Shown here piece after piece: positions 1 to 24,680 of a DNA stretch of 64,000 nt. How positions within the stretch are numbered: the first letter of the stretch is position 1; the number at the start of each line of letters is the position of its first letter. Source of the stretch: Chrysomallon squamiferum (Eukaryota > Mollusca > Gastropoda > Neomphalida > Peltospiridae); assembly GCA_012295275.1 (NCBI GenBank), contig CM022677.1:8755014-8819013 (forward strand), in the 5' to 3' direction. The notes below the pieces were generated by a model. The model was not told the origin of the DNA, searched no databases, and was given only the letters and a program-made list of their open reading frames with translations. Both the position numbers and the translations under genes were made by a program.

Positions 1-3000
1 AGTAAAAAAGTTATTGAAAATAGATAATAATAATAATGAGAAGAAGAAGAAGAAGAAGAAATACAAAAATAAATTTTTCAGAATCCGACCTTATACATTA
101 ATTATGTTATTTTATTTTTATTTAACAAACTTTTAGTTATTTAAACATTTCAAAATAATCTGCAGAAACATATACATTTAAAAAAAACAATAAATAATTG
201 TTTTTCTAAAACTATAAAGAAGTTTATTTTAATTTTAATTTTATGAGATACTGCAAGATAAAATAATTATAAAACAAAAATCTCTTTAACATTACAGCCA
301 ATGATTCGGTTTCAACTTGTTTTGATTCTAAAGCTAGCTAATTTACAAGACAATTAACTACCACATAGTTTAGTCACAAAGTGTAGAGCTGTGCCATGTA
401 AAATATATATTTTATCTCATTCTGCAAAAACTTAAATAATTTCATAAATATCTGGTTTACTTTCTTCATGTTTTGTATTGCAAAACAGCATAGGCTGTTC
501 ATTAAATTTTTATCTCTTATGTAAATATGTATATGTAATAAAAAAATTAAGTAATCAATGAAATGTTTATAAATTATTTTACAAATTAGCAGTAAGGGAG
601 GAAAGTATGTCTAAGTAATTGGTGTTGATGATGTTCAGGATGCTGCTGCAAGAAAAGTAAAAAAAAAAATATATATATATAGAAACAAAAAAGATTATAT
701 ATATATCTTTTAATTATTTTATTTTTTCTTTATATATTTATTTATATACATATTTTTTTTATTAATTAATTATTTTTAAATTTTTTTCTGCCCTCCACCA
801 AAACATTGGGTGAAAGATCTGTAAGGAAAACACAGTAAAATGAGTGCGTGTAATGAATAAACAATTGTATTTTTCTAAGTCAGTCATTTTCAGAAACCAA
901 GAAAATTAACAAGCAGTGACACTACTTCAAAATATTTTTCATTTGTTTTGGTGTCTCAGGCTGTGGCAGTTAGCTTGTCAAATGTGAGTTCAGTGAATGT
1001 GTGACAATACAAGAAAAATGCCAACTTCATCTTAGTGAAGTTCTGTGTAAGACCTATTGTGGAATTCAAAATAAAGCTTTTTACTAATTGTTTTATTTTT
1101 CAAATATTAACACCTCATTATTGAAATTTTCAAATTCTTCAGTAACTTTATAAATATTCCTCTTCACTTTTGTTGGTCTTGTATTGTGAATCAGATAAGT
1201 AACATTATAAATGACTCATTTTTTTTTCAAGTTATATTGCAAAACAAGCAAGCTTAAATTTCAACTACTTCAGAAATTTCATAAATATCCTCTCCCCTTT
1301 CTTCCTTTTTACATTTTTTTTTTTTTTTTTGCTATTCAACAAACAAGTTGCTGTATAGATTCCTTGATTTCACAAACACCTGTCATAAAGTTCTTTGACA
1401 GAATGTGAAGAACAAGTTTATATTAAACAATTTTCTTTTCTTAAATTCTTTAATATCTAGTAGTTTGTTAAATGATCAAGATAAAGGGGTTTTATAATTC
1501 AGCATACATTTTGCTGTTGCCACACACAACTGGTCAAATATTTGACTTGTGGACTATGGATATTTGTATTGCTGGTGTGTGTAGCAATTCATAATCTAAG
1601 AACATTTGTGTATAATGACTCAACAGCTGAGTACCAGTATTGGAGTTATATAGAAATCTTACACAATAGTCAGTATATTAAGTATATTTTTGAAACCAAG
1701 ATTGTAATATTGTAATTTATTTTTTTAAATTATTTAATTATAATTAAATTTACTTATTCTTTCACTGAAATAGATCTGATTGTATTGATATATTATTTAT
1801 GTAATGTTTATTTTTATGAATTATATTAAAAGCTACTTCACCTGATTCTCACTGATGTAGTCAGTAAATAAATTATTCATTATCACCAGTTAACTGAAAA
1901 TGTGTCAATAAACTCATAATGTGTGATAAAAAAAAATCAGTTTTATACTGATTTAGAATATAGAAGAATTTTGTTTTGGGGTAAACTTTTAAAAACAGAA
2001 CATTTGTGAGAGTTAACATAACAAAATAAAAACAAAAATAATGGAAAAAAAAATAAAAAAATAAATGTAAAAGATGAAGAAAACTAAATTATTTGTCACA
2101 TAATTACTAAATGTTATGTTACTATGCTACAGTGGAACTTCTTAAATATACTTTCATTAATATAACATAGAAAATAATAAATAATTTTTATTATAAGATT
2201 AAAAAATAAAGCAGTTAGATAGTGGTAAATGGGGGTACAGTATTATTACGAGCCTAAACAATTATCTTAACACATACACACACACACACACACACATTTT
2301 ATGTGCTTTTCAAATGTTCGTGAATTTAGTGTGTGTATATATATATGTGGTTTTGTATTTTAATAGTAATATTTCAATTTTAACTAAAGAAATATACAAA
2401 TTTTTTACTGTATCAAATAAAATCTAAAAATACCATTTAATTTTTACTGCTATATGTAGTGTAATAAATAAACTGCATTTATTTTTAATTGTCATTCAAA
2501 AAGAATTATTTTATGAATTTGGGTATTAAAGAAAGATCAAAATCAGCAATCTTGAAATGCATTTTAAATATTTCACAGATGGTAAAACTGAATGTTTTAA
2601 ATTTTATGCATCTTTTTAATGTTGTCTGTCTTTAATTGGCATGTAAATTTTTAAAGATAATACAATTTTGTAAAAATAGTGATGTGTTTTTATTATTCAT
2701 AATATAAAACTCATAATAAAAATGTATTTGTAATCTATAATGATCTTAAACTATAGAAATATATATATATACGATCCATAATGAATGCTCCATAATAAAA
2801 AATATATGGTAAAATGTAAGAATCTCCAAACGAGACAAGATTTTGGAAATAGCCTAAAATATAAAAAATGTATTTTTTTGGATTCGTAATGAACATCCTA
2901 ACCACATACAAATGTTATGAGGAAATGTAAAAATAGAAATTATATATCTGTGATACTTCATAATAAAATTTCTGAGCAAATATAACCATCCTGTTATATA

Positions 3001-5405
3001 TGAGAAGATAACACTGATTCTTGCTGCTGAAAAATAATGTTTAGTCTGTGAGTATAAAGGCAGTCATTGGTTTTATTTCTGATGTTCCCATGGTGATAAA
3101 TGAAGAATTAAATATATTTGTATTCTTCCAGTTTTTGTTTTTTGACATCCTATCTTAACCACAACCAAGTAAAAAAAAGAGTACAGATTCAAAATGTCTG
3201 GTTTCTATACTGGTGATGTCATTGTGCACAGCATGGATTTCTTATTTGCTCCAAGTTTCTTCTACTTCAAACAAAATACAGCTATGAGTCTTAATTACAT
3301 GTGATAAAGTTTTGTTATGGTGAGGAATATATAAAAATTAGAAATATTTACTTCTTCTCCATTATTATTAACTTCTTAAGTTTCTATATATTGGTTTATA
3401 TAAAATAATAAAACTTTATATCTGTGGTTTATATTTTTAATTTTATTCGCTTTCCTATTGTCAGCAAAGATTCACTAAATTGACAAACTAAAATTCAGAA
3501 GTATAAAGAATTTTACTTAACCTCAATTATGCATTAATAAAAAAAATAGGCTGGATGTGTCATAAAATGTCATTTTTCTTCTTATTACTAAATAAATAAT
3601 AAAAATGGCAAACAAAAAAAAATGATGATAAAACAAGCATTTATTACAAGACATGAACAGATATATACAAAGTATAAAAATAAAGTATTGTAGATACACG
3701 TATATAACCATTTATAAAAATTTTCACTTCAAACACATATATATTTATCCAATTTATGACAATATTATAATATATAGTACGTATGTGTAGTGTAGTGTAT
3801 AGTACATCATATACTTTCTGGTTTATTATTAAGCCCTCATAAATTGATTAATATAGATAAATAAAATAGATGTGGTTCACAAGTATTATATAAACGGATT
3901 ATAAATTTTGTTTGTTAATTAAGTAATTTTATGGTTTTGATTGAAAATACAAAAGGAACAAACAAACAGTTATTATATTATATATTACATTATAATATTA
4001 TACCCATTGTCTTTTACAAGCAGAAAAGACTAATAATTACAATGCCATTCTAGAAATACAAAATTAAACTGCAGCTATCAAAACAAAATTCATGAAAAAA
4101 AAGAAAAAAGACAAGAAGAGAAAATTAGAAGGGAATGTTTGGATTAAGAAAAAGAAAATAGAAATTGTGGAAAAGTTATTCAAAACAGTCATCTAATTTA
4201 ACAAACGTTAGGCAGCACGACTAATGTTTTTTTTTTTTTTTTTTTTTTATTTATTTATTTTTTTTTTTTTACTGACTGACAGTACATGAAGATGATACAA
4301 GAAAAATGACCTAACTTCTAAAGAAAAATAAAAATAAAAATAAAAATAAAATAAAATGGCAGTAGCAGTAATAATAATAATACTTCTAAAATAAAGAAAT
4401 TAATTAAGCATACGTTTTAAAGAAATTTGTATCAAGGCACACAAAACTGCATAATTTAACTGCATATTTTTATGAATTGTAAATTCAGAATACTAGCAAT
4501 GCAATAGCAAGTCTAAAAAAAAAAAAAAAAATTAAAAGAGAGAAAATCAAAAAAACCCAACAAACTAACAATGCACACTTTTAATAATTAACAGTTTGTA
4601 AGAAAATGAATGCAAAAATCAAAAATATATTTTTTAATTTTTTTAGAAAATAAACAAAAATACAAAACCAAAATAACCAGGATGAAAACAATCTAATTTA
4701 CAAAACCTATGAAAAGTATCAAACTAAAGTGACGGCAATATTTAATAGAAAAATTTGTAAAAAAAAAAAAAAAGATATATAAAAAAAAAAAAAAATTCTA
4801 TCTAATAAAAAGAATGAAAAATAAAAATTAGGCTTTTATTATATATAAAAACACAACAACAACAATTAAAAAATAAAGACTAAATGTAAAACAAATTATA
4901 GAAAAAAATATATATATAATAATAATAACAATCAGAAGAAGAAGAAATTTCAAAGTTATGAAACTTTACAAAATAATTAAATATGTTTACAAATGAAAAG
5001 GTAGTTAGGCCAATATTGCAGACCAACAGAAATAAAATAAAAATAAAAATAAAAATAATAATATTAATTAATTAAAAGAAGATAATAATAATTCTACTAC
5101 TAATAAAAACAATTCTGATTTATGTTATCAAAAGCTATAGTGTATTTGAAAACATAAAATTAATACCAGATTATGTGTTAACTAGGCAGTGTTAGTAGTA
5201 TTAAAGCATTTTACTCTACAAACCTGAACTTCATGAACCGTCAGTAATATCTAAATTTATTTAACATTATTTCATAATAATAATAATAATAATAATAATG
5301 ATAATAATAATAATGGTAATTATAAAAATAATAATAAATTAAAAGGGAAAGAAAGAGAAGTGAAGGTAAGAGAAATAAATACAAACATACATAACCTGAA
5401 ATACT

Positions 5406-5481
5406 AAATTGTTTATTTTGAATTAATACATAATTTTATATATATATATAAAATTATGTATTAATTCAAAATAAACAATTT
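5406..5481. repeat. Perfect 76-bp palindrome (38-bp arms, no loop)
   Basis: The left arm starts AAATTGTTTATTTTGAATTA and the right arm is its exact reverse complement, meeting in an alternating AT core. A second small palindrome, TATACATATATATATGTATA, follows directly at 5482-5501. The outer two thirds of each arm is ordinary unique-looking sequence, so this is more than a simple AT repeat. Confidence 0.95.
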
Positions 5482-5936
5482 TATACATATATATATGTAT
5501 AATTTTCTCTGTATGTGTGTGTGTATATATAGTCATTGAGAATTTAAGTATTATTTTATAGTTTATAATAATATTTAATAAATTGCCAATGACAAATATA
5601 TATATATATATATATAAAATTTTATATACAGATACACTATATGTTAATACTTAATAAACTGCCAATGACTTACTTTTAACTAAGAAACAAAGTTACAGTG
5701 ATACTTTACAAAGAAATGAACTTGCAATATGACTTCATACAATCCCATTTCACTTGCACTGAACTCATCTATCAAGAAAAGCTAATGAGGTAAAATGTAA
5801 ATATTACACTATACTGGAAATACATTCACACCAGAGAGAGAACAAGTAAATACATTTAAATAATAGTAATAGTGAAAGTAGTAGTAGTAGTAGTAATATT
5901 AATAATAATAATAGTACCAGTAGCAGTAGTAGCAGC

Positions 5937-5981
<45 letters not shown>
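5937..5981. repeat. (AAT)n microsatellite
   Basis: Uninterrupted trinucleotide run of about 15 units inside gene-free DNA. It gives poly-Ile and poly-Leu frames on the two strands, which are not coding. Confidence 0.95.
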
Positions 5982-5982
<1 letters not shown>

Positions 5983-6929
5983 GTGGTAGCAAAAATAATA
6001 TTAATAATTTTTATAATATATAATCATACACATATTATTTATAAATTTGTATTTATGCTAACAACATAACAGGTAATTAACAAAACTGATTATATAATAG
6101 TTTTAATATATGATTATATAACATAATTATTATTTAGAAAATGTAGTTATAAATATACAAGTGACAGCAATATTTGGAATTTCTGTATTAAAATTACTTT
6201 TAAATTTTAATGAAAATACTGATGTTTTTTGTTGATTGTCCCAAAAACCTGATCATTCTAACTAAAAACTGCTATTAATAATTGTTTTGTATATTTTTCT
6301 GACAGAAAAAAAATCAGAAAAAGAAGAAAGAAAAAAAGGAAAGAATTTAAATTTTAATTAGTGAAACAAATTATAAAAATTGTAATAATAAATAAATATA
6401 TAAATAAATAAATTAAAAAAAACATTAAGAATTATCTTTTCAGTTATCTTTATATATATATATATTAGGCAACAAGACTAATAGGTGTTTTTTTTAACAT
6501 ATATAAAATGTTGTTGTCATGTTTATTTGTATTTGAATTTTTTTTATTTACATTTCTATGTATTTTTAAGAAAAAAATTTGTTAAAAATGATCAGCAACA
6601 TCATATAAATTTAAAAGGGCAAAAATTTATATCACGTACCATTAATATATAAAGAGTATCAAAAGAAGTGTGTTGTTAAAAAAGCAGAGGATGGATGTAT
6701 TAATCTGCAAAAAATAATTGTATGTATTACAATTTCTATTTTATTTTTTATTTTAAATATAAAGTGACTTTTTAAATAAATAATAAAACTAAGCAAATAT
6801 GGTTAAAGAGCATGTTGCATAGTGTAAGTATATTTTATCAACTAATAACAATAATAATAATAAAAATAACAAATATGAATAAATATGAATAAAATAAAAC
6901 TATAAAAACAATTATTATTATCATTATCA

Positions 6930-6931
6930 TG

Positions 6932-6975
<44 letters not shown>
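6930..6975. repeat. (ATT)n microsatellite
   Basis: Run of about 15 ATT units with no associated gene. Confidence 0.95.
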
Positions 6976-6976
<1 letters not shown>

Positions 6977-7633
6977 CAAACCTTTCAGGTCATAATTTCT
7001 GTACATATTTCCAAATAATAATAAAATAGAATTTAAAAATTAAAAAATATAAATAAAAAAAATTAAGAATTATGTACATAATAATCTGAAAAGAAATGAA
7101 TGAAAAGTAACCGTTCTTTGTGTTAACAATCAAACAATTTAAACCAAGAATAAAATTTTGTCCTGCATAATAGTTTTGAATTTTTTTAAATTGATATAAA
7201 CAGCTTTATAAAAATTATAATTATTAGAAAAGTTTATAAATTATACATGTAAGGCATCTAGTTATTATTTTGCAAAGGAAGTTAATAATGTAACAATAAT
7301 AACAATAACACCCTAAACACCTATAATAATAATAATAACAAATTAATAAACTATAAATAAAAAAATATTTCTAAAGAAAATTATGTCAAACAAAAATTAT
7401 CATTCAACATATTTTTCTATATACAAAAATAAAGGTAATCATTGTGTTTGTGTGAGTCAACAAAAGTGTGGTGCATCTTGAAAACTGGAGGAAACAACAG
7501 AGGAATGAGATCAGAATGAAGATGAAAGACAGGAGATATTTAAAATCACAACATGATCAAAACCTGCAACAGTCTTACAAATGGCTGAGATATTTAATTA
7601 ATTACTGCAATTATGCCACTGACTATAAATTAT

Positions 7634-7717
7634 AGTGTCCTTATATATATTATTCAGAAATTTGAAGAAAAAAAAAGTGTCCTTATATATATTATTCAGA
7701 AATTTGAAAAAAAAAAA
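7634..7717. repeat. 42-bp tandem duplication
   Basis: Two adjacent near-identical copies of a unit beginning GTGTCCTTATATATATTATT and ending in an A run. The following 200 bases are a degenerate AAATTCCAAAA/CTGAAA-type repeat. Confidence 0.9.
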
Positions 7718-9829
7718 GCTTTGCTATTTCCAAAATCTGAATACTCTAAGACAAAAAATCTCAATTATTCTGAAATTCCAAACTTTGAAAAATTTCAAAA
7801 ATTCCAATATCAAAAAAATCCACAAAAATTCTGAAACCTAAAAAGCTATGAAATTCCAAAATCCTAAATCCCCAAAAATTTCAGAAATTTTAAAAGCTCA
7901 GAAAATATCATCAAAAATAATGATACCATACAAAAAAACAAAACAGAAAAGATTATGTTTTAGAAATAATATATAAAAATCTCCTTAATTCCGAAATCTG
8001 AAACCTTCTAGTCCTGTGTATTTCAGATAAGACATCAACAACTCTTACATAGTTAGAATGGGAAAACAAATACTACTATACTACATTACATTTATTTATG
8101 TCGTGTTTTGATTATCAAAGAAATAAAAAATTTTAAATTTAAAAAAAAGAAATAATTAAATAAATAAATAGAATAAAAAGCAAAACAAACATATTGTATG
8201 TATGAGATCTGTCTTGGTAAGTAATTGAAATATACTGTGCTGAATTATATAAAAAGGTTGATGACTCTGTATAATGTTAAACCAAATGTTACTAATAATA
8301 AAGGTGTCACAATAAAATAAAATTACAAGCTTGTTAATTATCTCCCTTAGAGCAATAACCTTTGTTATAAATTTGGTCTTTTTTTTTGTTTGTTAGTGGG
8401 GGGTGGTTTGTGTTTTTTTAATTTTACATTTAGGTTATTTTGAAAATTATGCTATCATGGAGAATGAATTATTTCATATTGCAACAGAAGTATAATCAAT
8501 TTACCTAAAAGATATTCTAAACAAATTTTTAAAATGTTAATGAATTCTGAATTAAAATATATACTAATAATAACAATAACAATAACCCTTGTTTTTTGTT
8601 TCAGATGTACATGATGTTAAACAGTGACACTAATAATTAAGCCATTGCTGCAATCATTATTTTGAAACTTTCAAAACTATACACACTTTTTTAATTTATG
8701 TAAACATTAAAAATAAATTGTAAAATATTAATCTCTAAAATTCTCAAACACAGAAACTAATATGAGTATAGAACAGATGAAAATGTTTTAATATAAAATA
8801 ATAATATTTATATATATAATGACAGATATAGATATATAGATTTAGATAACAGGCTATATATTTGCAAAAGCAGAAGCAACTTTACATAATGTTATATATA
8901 TGCATATATCTTGTATTAATATACATATCTATAAGTAAAGAGTAGCATGTAACAGTTTTATAAAAATTCACACTGTATATCTTTGCATGACATACTTTTT
9001 CTTAAATATGTGTGCATATATAGAAAAACAACATAAAATAATAAAAATGTTATGCCCTTAGAGTAAACCTGGTTTTCATTTTAGTTTATAAATTATTTAT
9101 TTTTAACCAGTGACAAGTGTAGCAAATACTGTTAATAACAAAATATGAAACAATATATGAAATAATAACAATACTAATAATAATAATAATAATAACAATA
9201 ACAACAACAATAATAATAATAATGAGAAGAAAAATAATAACAGCAAAAAATAAAGAAAAAAGTAAAAAGCTGGCTTATGCCAGTTTAAAATAATTAACAT
9301 CAAGGTCAAGGTTATCCTCTGTGGCAATGTAAAGGTCAAAAATATATTTGAGATGTCATGTCTGTGGCTATTACATATACCCTGGTTTTAATTTACATAT
9401 AAATTTTAGGAAAAAAGAAGAAAAAAAAAGAAGGTAAATATTCCAAAAGTATATGGTTGTTAGAAAAAAAGAAAAAAAGAGTGGTTTTTAAACAAAGAGA
9501 AAAAAATAACAACAAAACAATTATAAATATTTCCAAAATATCTGTCAGATACATAAAATAATTCATATGATCAAATATACCTGATTAAAAATAATTCCTT
9601 ACAAACTGACTGACTGCAGTTAAAACTAACTCAAATCCATTGTCTTAATAAGCAACAACCAAAAATTATTACCAGTTCAGAATAAAATAAGAAAAAGTTT
9701 AATTTGTCAAAGAATAATGTCAACAAAAAAAGTAACATTTTTTAAGAGAATTAAAAATTTGTTTTATAATAATTTAATAACCAATTATTATTACAACAGT
9801 CATGTTTAAAATTACGGTATACTTTCAAC

Positions 9830-10170
9830 GCGACATGACTATTTCAAAGTCCATAACACCAAATGAATTACAAATTAACATGTAATATTCAACATTTACA
9901 TTTATGTCCATGACATTAATATTACATTACTGTAACATTCAAGATTACATTTAGTCCTTAAGATTTGACAGTCCATGTAATTCAAGAGTTACCCAAATCC
10001 ACAGTATTCAACTTTATATTTAAGTCAACATTATAGCAACACTATACCTAAATCTTTACAAATCAGTAACATTAAAATTAAAATTTAAGGTCCATAATAT
10101 TTAATTTTACATTTCAATCAATTACATTTAAATTTATACATCATATAACTTTAGATTATAATTCAACATT
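9830..10170. repeat. Degenerate minisatellite, unit about 50 bp
   Basis: Recurring GTCCAT...AACATTCAA...ATTACATTTA blocks about 45-55 bases apart, well diverged. It lies 3' of FER and could be in distal 3' UTR or beyond it. Confidence 0.55.
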
Positions 10171-10409
10171 AATTACTGGCAAATATATAGATTTTGGGTT
10201 TGGTTTTCTTTTTCATTTTTTTGTTCTATATATCTGGCAGTAACCAACAAGGCTTAACATTGGTAAAAAAAACCCCAAAAACCCCACTACTTACAAATGT
10301 TGATTTACAAGTAGTAACAGGTAACATTAAATCTAAAATAATAACAGATTACAATATTATTATTTTTAAAAAGAAACATTTGTTATTAATGATTCCATAA
10401 AACAATTCT

Positions 10410-10980
10410 GCAGTAGAATCTATGCTTTATTCCTTGACATATCATTCTGACTTAGTCCTTTTTTAATTCCTTGAAATTTTGTGTATTTTATTCCTTGACT
10501 TTGTGAAAATTTATTCCTGGCTACTTTCTGACTTCATTTCTTTTCCTACTGAATATATTCCTTGACTCTGTGTTCACTCATTCCTTCACAGAATAACTGA
10601 TTCCTTGACTTTGTTAATGCATTCCTTAACATTTTATTTTTCCCTCTATATTTCTGGCATATATATCTCTACATATATGGTTGTTCCTCGACACATTATA
10701 TTTGTACACATACTATAGCATTCCTTTCGATACAGAACATTTGTAATGTTATTCTTTGAAGTATTTACTTTGTAAGATACATTAAATTTCCTCACAGAAA
10801 AGATGTGATATCCTTTACATTTCTGTCATGTGTGTTTGTATTCTGGTGTTGTATGGACTATGTGCAGGGCTGTCAGATTCCTGGTAGAGTAATTCCTTGA
10901 CATTTCACATGGGTGTGTGTGCATGTATGAACATATTCCTCGATATTTTTGGCTTCACATAATTTGATATGTCTTGGTAT
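10410..10980. repeat. Degenerate ATTCCTTGAC minisatellite in FER 3' flank
   Basis: About a dozen copies of ATTCCTTGAC or close variants, many spaced about 20-25 bases apart. On the FER sense (minus) strand the unit reads GTCAAGGAAT, and several copies continue into AATAAA (for example at 10420-10425), so the array itself supplies candidate polyadenylation signals about 1.1 kb past the FER stop. Confidence 0.7.
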
Positions 10981-11149
10981 CTGAAATTTTTGTTTTGTTA
11001 TTCTGTGTCACATGTAAGCTGTTATGTTCAGGATTTCAAGATGACCTATCCAGAGTTTTTCCAGCCAGTAACAAATCTTTGTCCAGCTTTGTATATCCTG
11101 GATGTAGCCATTTATCAAACTTGTAATTTCATTAGCATTACTCTCTAGC

Positions 11150-11290
11150 CAGCTAGACCATATCTCTATCCTGCAAGGAACATTACTCTATCCAGGAAGG
11201 AAGGAAAATAAATCTATCCAACAAGGGCAATAACTCTATCCAGCAAGGAATGTAACTCTTTATCCAGCAAAGATCAAGTTTCTTGCTCTT
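11150..11290. repeat. Short tandem repeat TCTATCCAGCAAGGAA
   Basis: About five imperfect copies of a roughly 25-30 bp unit, one containing AAGGGCAATAACTC. It lies 230-370 bases beyond the FER stop and is therefore probably transcribed in its 3' UTR. Confidence 0.7.
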
Positions 11291-11519
11291 AAAAAATCTA
11301 TACTCTCCTTTTATTAAAATGTTACAAAATTCTGTAAGAAGCAAAAATCTTTACTCAAATCAACTCTTTTCAACAGTAGACATAACACACGACGACCAAG
11401 GGACACAACTCTGAAACAAGGCAACATTGTGAAGGAATGATGATAAGGACTGGGGTAATTTCAATTTAGAAAAAAGAAATCTTCCTGTTTTTATGGCACA
11501 AGTGAAACATAATAATAAA

Positions 11520-21927
<10,408 letters not shown>

Positions 21928-23105
21928 TGAGATGGTTCAAAATGCTGAAAGAAAAGAAAACTGATATGATTTAAAAAAAAATAAAAGTCTACATTTTAAA
22001 AAACAGATTAGAATACAATGTAAGAATAAGACTGAATGAATGAATGAATAATGAATGAGTGGATGAATGCTCAAAGGTTGCAACAAAGAAAAGAAGATGG
22101 ATGAACAACATAAAAAATTTAAAAAATTTTTTAAAACATATTTGAAAAACCTACTCAATTACATAAACTGTGAATGAACAATATTAAGTAAATATTTAAA
22201 AAGTTTAATATTTTTGTTTGCCAGTATCATGAAAAATATATATATATATATATATATATTGTTTGATAAAATGTTCTGATTTAATTAATATAAAGATTAA
22301 CTTTATGCATCTAGTTAAATATAAAAACAGCTTAACAATGTCAGGATATGTAGCTTGAACTTATTTGACTACTTAAAAAATATTTAAGTTCAAACAAAGA
22401 AATGATCAGATAAAAAAAGAACAAATCAAAATCTATAAATAAATAAATGAACACATATATAAATAATAAATAAACTAATTTATTCACATATAAATATAAA
22501 TAAACAACAAACCAAACACAAAAAAATAAATAAAAAGAAATTAATAAATAAAAAAATAAAACAATTAATAAATATATAATATTCCTTACACTGATGAAAA
22601 TACCAGCAATTAAAATAAATTTATCAGCGTAAACAATAAAAACAAATGAAGAGCAAGTACAAAGGCAGTGCCTCTTAAAAAAAATAACTCCTCATAACAG
22701 CTCTAAAATGAAGTGAATTGTGTTTGTACATTACTCACATTTACTTATAGATATTGTTTATTATCTTTTTATTAAATTATTATTATATAACAGAATAATA
22801 CACAAATGTATACAGGCTTTCTAAAGATTGCTATGTGTGTTTGTAATGTATCATGTATGCATATTTTGTGTGTGCATGTGTCAGTGATGTTTGTCAGGAT
22901 ATATAAATACTAACCTAACTGTTTATTTTATTTTTGTTAATAAACAGCAAATGGAATCTGTTAAAGGTCATGCTATATGAATACATGTACTTATTTGTGT
23001 TTATATTTCTGTCTGTGTGTGTATAAGTATATATATCTATATCTATATCTATATCTATATCTACACATACATACATACATACATATATACATAGATAAAT
23101 ACCTT

Positions 23106-23147
<42 letters not shown>

Positions 23148-23299
23148 TTTATCTATGTATATATTTCTCTATATGTATCTCTTTGTATATGTGTCTGCTG
23201 ATGTTATCACTTATGATTTAATTTCTAGTTTGTATAATCATTATTCATGGTTGTGTCAGCAAGTATAATATTATTTATAGATACAGTAAAAATGAGTGC

Positions 23300-23375
23300 A
23301 AGTGTTATCTGGCCAACAAGACAATGCTAATCTGAAGTGGGAGAGCCCGGAATTCAATTTTTGTCTTATGGGAAA
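23300..23375 (+). mobile_element. Possible decayed tRNA-related SINE head
   Basis: TGGCCAACAAG near 23312 fits the polymerase III A-box consensus and a degraded GGAATTCAA follows about 40 bases later where a B box would be. There is no clear acceptor stem and no second copy in the window. Weak. Confidence 0.2.
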
Positions 23376-24024
23376 TAGAATGTTACAGCAATAATAAATA
23401 AATAAAATTAAAAATAGTTGACACTGACTAACACTTGAATATAATACGTAAAATATGAAACCAAACTTAATTATTTAGATGATAAGGACTAAAAAAGATA
23501 AAAATTTATAAAAAGTAAATAAATACTAATTAAAGATACAATGTAAATATATATCAATAATAATAAAAAATAAAATAAAAAATACACATTTAAGTTTTCA
23601 AAGTAAACTACCATTCAAATACAATTTTATTTTTTATTGTAGTTTGTTATTTTTCTTTTATTATTATTTTTAGTGTTTCGATTTTTTTTTTATTAATATA
23701 ATTATTATAATTATATTTATAACAATAATTACTATTATTATTAATATAAAGAAAAATCAAAGCAATTCTGCCAAGTCTATTAAAAAATAATAGTAATGAA
23801 ATAATAATAAACTGAATATTTTCATTATTAGTGTTAGTATTACTATGATATAAAGTCAAATTTTGTTTATTAAAACATTTTAAACAATATAAATATATGA
23901 ACAAAGTAACTGAATTTAATGTCTGTAAAAAGATTTATAAATTAAAAAAATAATACAATATTAAAAAGGAAATAAAACATACTAAAAATGTAACTGTAAC
24001 AAAGTTGATTACAAAGCTCAAGTT

Positions 24025-24680
24025 AAGGAGATAACAAGAATGTGATCTGTTTATTAATATTAATATAAAAATTAAAATCTTCAGTGTTCTCATGACATTA
24101 CAAAATACACTGATAGATCCAGCATCTAAAAATTCAGAGTATTTCTTTTCTCTTTGTGTGTAGCTGTGTGTGTGTGTGTTTTTGAGTGAGAGAGACACCG
24201 TATATATTAAAAAATAATAATAATCAAATACAACTAAATATTTGTCTGAAAAAAACAAGTTTCTCTCAAAGTTCACGTTAAGCAAAGATTAATTAACAAG
24301 TATGTGTGACTGAGAGAGAAAGAGAGAAGGGGAGAGAGAGAGAATAAATATTTATCCAAGATTAATTAACAAGTATGTAATGCATTTACTAAAATTCTTT
24401 AGAATACTCATGAAATTCAGTTAACAGATCCAGGATATAAACATTCTTAAGTTTTCTTTTGTGTGTGTCTGTGTCCGAGAAAGAGAGAGAAATGAGAAAT
24501 AAATAATAGTATCGATTAAAATAAAATATTCAAATAAAACTAAAAATGTTTATCACAAAAATTAATTAACAAGTATGTACTGTGTTAATTAATAGCAATA
24601 TTAAAAATTAAAATTTTAATATACTCACAATATTACAGCATCTGAAAATCCAGAGTAGTTATCTTGTGTGTATCATTACT
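24025..24680. repeat. Degenerate tandem triplication, about 200-330 bp units
   Basis: The same succession of landmarks appears three times: AACAAGTATGT (near 24033, 24367 and 24566, plus a partial copy near 24296), then CTCATGA or a variant, GATCCAGCATCTAAAAATTC or a variant, a GTGTGTGT run, GAGAGAGA, and A/T-rich CAAATACAACTAAA. It lies in the presumed FER intron 1. Confidence 0.6.

Larger units (their letters stand above)
1..9790. other. Gene-free AT-rich region downstream of FER
   Basis: I find no exon with family similarity on either strand. The stretch is homopolymer runs, (AAT)n, (CA)n and (AT)n tracts and A/T-rich filler; the short open frames here encode runs of Leu, Ile or Tyr and are simple-repeat translations. 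Separate entries mark a perfect palindrome at 5406-5481 and a tandem duplication at 7634-7717. A TCAAGGTCA nuclear-receptor-like half site lies near 9299-9307, with a second AAGGTCA about 25 bases on; no gene start is near it. Confidence 0.6.
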
